Part shown: one piece after another, positions 14,401 to 17,975 of the stretch
Layout: each line of letters opens with the position of its first letter
How positions within the stretch are numbered: the first letter of the stretch is position 1
Assembly: GCA_934378025.1 (NCBI GenBank)
Contig: CAKRPM010000003.1
Coordinates: 1 to 17,975 of the forward strand
DNA: 17,975 nucleotides
Reading direction: 5' to 3'
DNA from: an uncultured Eubacteriales bacterium
GTDB lineage: Bacteria > Bacillota > Clostridia > Oscillospirales > QAKW01
Program-made: the position numbers and the translations under genes
The notes under the pieces: generated by a model
The model's database searches: none
The model's input: only the letters and a program-made list of their open reading frames with translations
What the model was told of the DNA's origin: nothing

Positions 14401-17400
14401 GCAAAATTACCACCAATGCCACTGTTTCTAAAAATGATACGTATTATCTCAATGACGCCAAGACCGTGACCAACGAGGATATGAATCTCTTGGCCGGCGG
14501 CTTTGACAGCGTTGATATGGACGCTTTTGACAGCTGGACGGCAAGATTTTCCGGCAGCAAGGCTTCCTACAGCGTATCGGACTTTAAAGCAGAAAAGGCA
14601 AGCGTTGTCGGCCTTTATGCCGACCAAGGCTGTGCCACCGAAAAAGCAAGTCTTGCCAAGGGCGAGACCGCTTATCTGAAACTGTCCTACCAAGGCGTAA
14701 CAGCCGTTTGGGAGGTCAGCATCGCCAGCGTTTGGGCGAAATACGGCTTGGAGCCGGCTTCCGCAAGCGATGTGGTTGACGTTTCGACCACGGAAGGCGA
14801 ATATATGTTTATTGCCCCCGATTGGGCTGCCTTTGCAAAGGCGACGCCGGACGGTGAACTCATCGGTTCCACGCCGGAAGTGGGCGACATCTTCTATGCG
14901 ACCATGCCGACCACAGGATATACCTACAAATTGCAATACGGTGTAAACGCTGCCAACGTGCAGAACATCAACACCGGCTTGTTTGCCACCATCGTGGCCT
15001 TCCCGGGTGCGTATACCAACGGTTCCGGTTACTCTGCCACCGGTACGGTCACCAACAATGGTGTGAAATCTGCCCGCGGCTATACCGCGACAGCCGCTAA
15101 AGGCGCTTACGGCGTTGGTCACAACACCGCACAGGCGTTAAACTTCAGCGAATTTACCGTACTCGGTCCGTATGCCGGCGTTCCGGCAGGCGACACCGAA
15201 ACCGGTGCCAACCTCCGTGCGGATGCACAGTACGAGGCGGTATTCTCCGGCAGTTCGTTCTATGTAATGAACCGTACCCTGACGCAGGGTGTGACCACAA
15301 CGTTTGACGGTATTGCCGGTACGGCAGGGATTTACTTTGCCGCACACTGGGGTAATGCCGACAAATTCGGCAAAGAAACCAACAGCGTTTCCTACACCAT
15401 TAAGAATGCGAAGTTTACCGATCTTACGGCCGGTACGTTCTTTAACTTCTATGCCAACAACAGCTCGGTCGGCTCCAACGCCGCCAAGAACCTGGCAAAA
15501 GCGGACGTTACCTTGAACATCGAGGGCAGCTATTTTGCCTGGCCGGATGGTTCCGCTGCGAAGCTCGGTAACATGAACACGGACCAGATCCATGTTGACA
15601 GCTCTGTCTTCATCCGCAGATCCGGTACGACCACCAGCGATACCGGCGGTAACATGGGCTTCTACATTAACCCGGTTCAACCTTCGAACAACGCTGATAC
15701 CAGCATTAAGTACAGCTACACGCTGACCAATTCCTATATTGATATGCCGAACAGCTATTTCTACGGCATTTATTGGAATTCCACCACAGGCGTTGATGCC
15801 TCTACCCGTGCGGGCTATGAAGCGATTATTGATAACAACATCATTATCGATGCCGCACAGCATACTGCCAACAGCTCCAGAGCCAATATTTATATTGAGT
15901 TCAGCGGCAGCAAAGCGATTTCCGAAATTACGGATTATCAATTTACCAACAATACCTTTAAGAACACCACCGGCGCGTATCCCGATACGTACGGTACGGT
16001 TCTTTGGATGGGTTCGTCCAACGCTGTCAGAAGCGCGGACATTTCCGGCAACACCTTCATCGGTTACAGAAGACTGTTTGTCAACGCACCGACGGGTGTG
16101 GATCTGAAAGATAACCTGTTCTTTGATCTGGATGGGCAAACGCCGATCCGCGGTAAATTCAACAGCGGTTCCGCCAGCGACACCATGCTGGGCGACTTCA
16201 ACCATAAGACCAGTGACTTTACCGTTACCGGTATTGCGGGCACTACGGCGGATGTTGCGGTCAGCACACCGGCAGGTGAGCCGATCGACATGACGGCCGA
16301 GATTCCCGTAAACATGAAAGCCGGCTTAACCCCGGCGACGCTGGGCATGACCTTTGCCTCTGACAAGGTTGCGCTTCAGGGCATTTACGAGGATGCGGAT
16401 CTCTTGCAAGAGGCCACTTCCTTCACCATCGGCAAGACCTATTATGTACTGGCCGGTTACAATGACGGCAATGCCGCCACGGCTGTGTATACTTTGAACA
16501 TCCTGGAAGATTTGACCGGCGTTGATATTTACACCGGCTCGAAGACCTACTTTGATCCGGATGTTGCCACCTATAGTGACGGTATGCAGGTAAAACGCAC
16601 CGTTTTGGAAGGCGAAAGCTTTACGGCGCACGATTATGTATTCACGGTAGGTGAAAACATCTTCGCCGTACCGAGCGATATTCCGGAGGATTCTTCCGGC
16701 GTTAGACATCTGTATCTGTTCGCCAAAGAATATACCAAGGATATTCTGGTTTCGGGCAGCGCAACCGAGAGAGGCTTGAGCTTCTACGTTCACGGTGTGA
16801 AAGAGAATGTCAGCCCGATCACTTTGGATGCTGACGGTATTCCGACAGCAACGCGCGCAGCGGCACGTACCAACGACGCGCAAGAGAGTATCGTCAGCGG
16901 TTCGATCACCAGCGGCTATCAGTCCAACGTTGTGGTCAACGGTGTTGCCTTCGCAGGCGAATCCGGAAGCGGCAAAGTATTCTGCAGCTCCGGTTCTGTC
17001 ACCGGTTACACCACTGCTGAGGTCAGTGTTCTCAACTGTATCTCCGCAAACGACAAACCGCTTGCCAGTACGCAGTACAACGGTATCATTACCGGTAAAG
17101 GCAATATCGATCACTACGGCACAATTTCCAACAACCATTTCATCAACAGCGAGAATGTTAAAGGCCACAACCTGCTGATGTTCCGCGGCGTATCCAATAT
17201 CGAGATCAAGGAGAACTACGTTGCCGCCAACTGCGACGATGATCAAACGACCATTTGGCTCGCTCCGGTTGACTCCAACTACGCCCGCAACACCGCAGCC
17301 ACCTTTAACGCCAACATCCATCACAATAATTTCGAGAAGAACATTACCTTTAACACCTTGGGTCAGGTTGACAGCGCTGATCTGAAAGTAAACAACAACA

Positions 17401-17975
17401 GATTTACTCAGAACGCAAATCACGCTGTGAAATTCCTTGACATCGAAGTAAACAACAAGGACATTGTTACCAACTACGATCAAACCAGCATTGAAATTAA
17501 AGGCAACTTCTTCGAGAAGAAGAACAGCATCGATCGCTCCGGCGTAATCTTCCTGGGTCAAGCCAGTGAAGTCGGCGAATTTGCGAAATTCGATATCAGC
17601 GGTAATACCTTTGACAACAGTCTGGGCACGATCGACTACGCGATCGAAAACATGACCAACTACACCATTCCGGTCGGTGACAACACCTTTATCGGATTTA
17701 AGTACAACTTCGGTGATGACAAGATCTTGGACGGCGGCATTGTTGCCATCGATCCCACGACAGTCACCATCCCGGCTACGGCGATCTTCAACGGCCAGGT
17801 TGCAAACTATGAAGAAGCGGGCGTTACGCTTGCGAACACCATGGTTTCCGGCACCGGTGCGGTTGACGAGGGTACGCTGACGGCATACGATGTTTGCACA
17901 GCCGGCAACTATGTATTTAATGTAACCGATCACATGATGGTGAAAGCCAGCATGGATGACGGCACGGTTTATTAC
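11361..17975 (+). CDS. Giant secreted multi-beta-helix protein (3' end outside window)
   Basis: One open frame of 2205 codons, translated throughout by hand, with no stop before the window ends. GGGAGG lies 8 bases before the ATG. A signal peptide occupies residues 1-36 or 1-38: basic start (SRKR), hydrophobic core (IALLCALVMCLGLLSGIVL), and cleavage likely after ASA36 or AVA38. The mature part holds at least four right-handed beta-helix units, at about residues 61-540, 655-1045, 1147-1610 and 1814-2134, each with many coils of the form x-V/I-x-x-N-x-F/I (for example DISGNTF, AIVDNNI, EIKGNFF). The units are separated by Ig-like modules, three of which carry a Y-x-D motif. It contains few cysteines. 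Such helices in other families bind or cleave polysaccharides, but I see no conserved catalytic cluster, so adhesion or glycan binding are only possibilities. The anchor, if any, lies beyond the window. It is related to the protein ending at 1614. Confidence 0.9.
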   Translation, partial: MLQSRKRPIALLCALVMCLGLLSGIVLPQIAQTASAVADPYARIEAESTDEDGVITPKDNVYFLNFSTNTGNQYWNTQAPAENEGDEFTVMYGDSATNPTWGNGKTYKLQWKVNAFGSWADFITMFRGINPDEKNNLVVVMFPGSVWSISTNGNNDDAMTMTSPSAEDPTEAELLNAYFLGPQAGKSPVTAKGSNVVANGRSIDETREFVFRSTFWPPMNGVWHFDGVAGGANLKFFVTSSASATAKSALYMDNLYAEVGGGSVQLFGIGGNNKTNGKNMKFEVTNSYFNQTGTDATSQAPVIQSNKTVFDNVVFNNFKLSTADQYNQNQHIKLSPMAQANSSSAFMGDDAGKYSAVIKNCTFYDWQSAHIWRSSLSLFDEYGANASITFDGNFFGGEKGPAYLCDLLYLDKVATAPSKASKLIFTNNEINVPKSSTDAGQWRAITANSSVANSIDMKIRDNIFRLDYDSAKQPMVFHSFAGFADVSGNLFVDLDGNVRTEVNSYDSDSLTTNYTVATDIYASDELSGGVKEFFTVQDTDQDLSVAYCNIKLSRANTETETSPYIQAAVTVVPKDGVVYNTANLFKFRQEGVKLVGFYSDEACTNAISTLQKGFGTAYALATYKTANTTCTVRYTVSEPTTYRVVAPNGDVSFDFNGDTLTDGDNATFYATLTEAYNAVATPSRITANPATDVIVLMPGTYSEALTLAKSVAILGPKFGVSAHEKGTMTVAGGRSTDEAEEAVLTAALTVSLWNNVYVSLDGLAVNSSNLTAAHSTAARKSYIALRNMNFASGTKVLTSTNASTTSANQLYFSAYNSAFEATDGDAIYAVFAGVRIEDCLVRTAKNLLYARPLVPSNITYSPRSNEMYIVNNTFADTMVNNYCVAFSTYGGYANGYQFYKDGYKAIVDNNIVSLPAGKTFFRAMPFAKDTYSVAFTNNVVTFTGDGTGKAMDTYTTGTGASTDYKDIDVSGNIITNSSYPFNFATFGSSIATTNNVDVNDNVYYKLVNGEKVARKITTNATVSKNDTYYLNDAKTVTNEDMNLLAGGFDSVDMDAFDSWTARFSGSKASYSVSDFKAEKASVVGLYADQGCATEKASLAKGETAYLKLSYQGVTAVWEVSIASVWAKYGLEPASASDVVDVSTTEGEYMFIAPDWAAFAKATPDGELIGSTPEVGDIFYATMPTTGYTYKLQYGVNAANVQNINTGLFATIVAFPGAYTNGSGYSATGTVTNNGVKSARGYTATAAKGAYGVGHNTAQALNFSEFTVLGPYAGVPAGDTETGANLRADAQYEAVFSGSSFYVMNRTLTQGVTTTFDGIAGTAGIYFAAHWGNADKFGKETNSVSYTIKNAKFTDLTAGTFFNFYANNSSVGSNAAKNLAKADVTLNIEGSYFAWPDGSAAKLGNMNTDQIHVDSSVFIRRSGTTTSDTGGNMGFYINPVQPSNNADTSIKYSYTLTNSYIDMPNSYFYGIYWNSTTGVDASTRAGYEAIIDNNIIIDAAQHTANSSRANIYIEFSGSKAISEITDYQFTNNTFKNTTGAYPDTYGTVLWMGSSNAVRSADISGNTFIGYRRLFVNAPTGVDLKDNLFFDLDGQTPIRGKFNSGSASDTMLGDFNHKTSDFTVTGIAGTTADVAVSTPAGEPIDMTAEIPVNMKAGLTPATLGMTFASDKVALQGIYEDADLLQEATSFTIGKTYYVLAGYNDGNAATAVYTLNILEDLTGVDIYTGSKTYFDPDVATYSDGMQVKRTVLEGESFTAHDYVFTVGENIFAVPSDIPEDSSGVRHLYLFAKEYTKDILVSGSATERGLSFYVHGVKENVSPITLDADGIPTATRAAARTNDAQESIVSGSITSGYQSNVVVNGVAFAGESGSGKVFCSSGSVTGYTTAEVSVLNCISANDKPLASTQYNGIITGKGNIDHYGTISNNHFINSENVKGHNLLMFRGVSNIEIKENYVAANCDDDQTTIWLAPVDSNYARNTAATFNANIHHNNFEKNITFNTLGQVDSADLKVNNNRFTQNANHAVKFLDIEVNNKDIVTNYDQTSIEIKGNFFEKKNSIDRSGVIFLGQASEVGEFAKFDISGNTFDNSLGTIDYAIENMTNYTIPVGDNTFIGFKYNFGDDKILDGGIVAIDPTTVTIPATAIFNGQVANYEEAGVTLANTMVSGTGAVDEGTLTAYDVCTAGNYVFNVTDHMMVKASMDDGTVYY
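11541..12980 (+). repeat. Beta-helix unit A of the giant exoprotein
   Basis: Residues 61-540. Landmarks: TYKLQW (106-111), MFPG (141-144), FLGP (179-182), then coils EVTNSYF, VFDNVVF, VIKNCTF, TFDGNFF, KIRDNIF and a closing coil DVSGNLFVDLDG. Unit C shares these landmarks in the same order. Confidence 0.6.
12981..13280 (+). repeat. Ig-like 'YSDxxC' module 1 of the giant exoprotein
   Basis: Residues about 541-640, with GFYSDEAC near residues 596-603, a Gly/Ala strand and the closing strand TVRYTV. It closely matches KLYSDEGC in the left-edge protein. Confidence 0.5.
13323..14495 (+). repeat. Beta-helix unit B of the giant exoprotein
   Basis: Residues about 655-1045. The entry motif is DNATFYATLTEAYNAV, then VLMPGTYSE (695-703) and ILGPKFG (713-719). 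This layout is typical of pectate-lyase-like secreted beta-helices and matches the entry of the left-edge helix (TIQEAVDHA, IYVAPGHY). Coils include YIVNNTF, AIVDNNI, DVSGNII and closing DVNDNVYY. Confidence 0.6.
14520..14723 (+). repeat. Ig-like 'YADxxC' module 2 of the giant exoprotein
   Basis: Residues about 1054-1121, with VVGLYADQGC at 1082-1091, an inner strand ETAYLKL and a closing strand AVWEVSI. It is the shortest copy. Confidence 0.5.
14799..16190 (+). repeat. Beta-helix unit C of the giant exoprotein
   Basis: Residues about 1147-1610. It parallels unit A: TYKLQY (1188-1193), FPGAY (1214-1218), VLGPYAG (1267-1273), FDGIAGTAG where A has FDGVAGGAN, then coils TIKNAKF, TLTNSYI, AIIDNNI, QFTNNTF, DISGNTF and closing DLKDNLFFDLDG (unit A has DVSGNLFVDLDG). 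Confidence 0.65.
16200..16505 (+). repeat. Ig-like module 3 of the giant exoprotein (cysteine lost)
   Basis: Residues about 1614-1714, with LQGIYEDADL near 1672-1681. The Y-x-D motif is kept, but Cys is absent from the position where the other copies have it. Closing strand AVYTLNI. A further beta-rich linker without a recognisable motif fills about residues 1715-1813. Confidence 0.45.
16800..17762 (+). repeat. Beta-helix unit D of the giant exoprotein
   Basis: Residues about 1814-2134. Coils TISNNHF, EIKENYV, NIHHNNF, KVNNNRF, EIKGNFF, DISGNTF, PVGDNTF. No PG/LGP entry motif is seen, unlike units A-C. About 70 further residues run to the window edge and may begin another module. Confidence 0.55.

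Noticed and set aside
12205..17762. CRISPR array or DNA-level tandem repeats in the giant gene
   Set aside because: Recurring NNxF-type coils are repeated only at the protein level with irregular spacing; no conserved DNA repeat/spacer pattern is present.
11712..17933. Several long minus-strand frames (up to 535 codons) opposite the giant gene
   Set aside because: All are broken pieces, while the plus frame is continuous for 2205 codons with repeating beta-helix coils; none has a ribosome site or promoter.

Overview
The window looks like chromosome of a low-to-mid GC Firmicute, most likely a gut-type clostridium (Oscillospirales or a relative). This is inferred from strong AGGAGG ribosome sites, sigma-A promoters with 17-base spacers, a tRNA-Ile T-box in front of ileS, and a GGGtGRT protein next to a NifU-like Fe-S scaffold, a pairing typical of anaerobic Firmicutes. 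No phage, transposon, CRISPR, rRNA or tRNA gene was seen.

Layout. Bases 1-1614 are the 3' end of a large, probably secreted protein: the end of an endonuclease/exonuclease/phosphatase (EEP) domain, an Ig-like module and a right-handed beta-helix, followed by a terminator. A minus-strand operon (3482-1777) encodes a NifU-like scaffold and a GGGtGRT protein, with its own promoter and terminator. Divergent from it, on the plus strand, are a double zinc-ribbon membrane protein, a Na+/Ca2+ exchanger-type antiporter, a small unrecognised membrane protein and a PHP-family metal-dependent phosphoesterase. A consensus promoter six bases after the PHP stop drives a T-box leader (AUC specifier, terminator/antiterminator) and ileS, followed by three hairpins, the last a clear terminator.

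From 11361 to the right edge the plus strand is one uninterrupted reading frame of 2205 codons with a signal peptide and no stop in the window. I translated it by hand throughout. It is a giant secreted or surface protein with at least four right-handed beta-helix units separated by Ig-like modules. The unit motifs and the modules recur in the partial protein at the left edge, so the housekeeping genes lie between two related giant exoprotein genes.

The part most likely to be undescribed is this pair of giant proteins: a shared beta-helix plus 'YSDxxC' module architecture, with an EEP phosphodiesterase-fold domain in one of them. The remaining genes belong to known families. The GGGtGRT/NifU-like pair is conserved, but its function is, as far as I know, unresolved.
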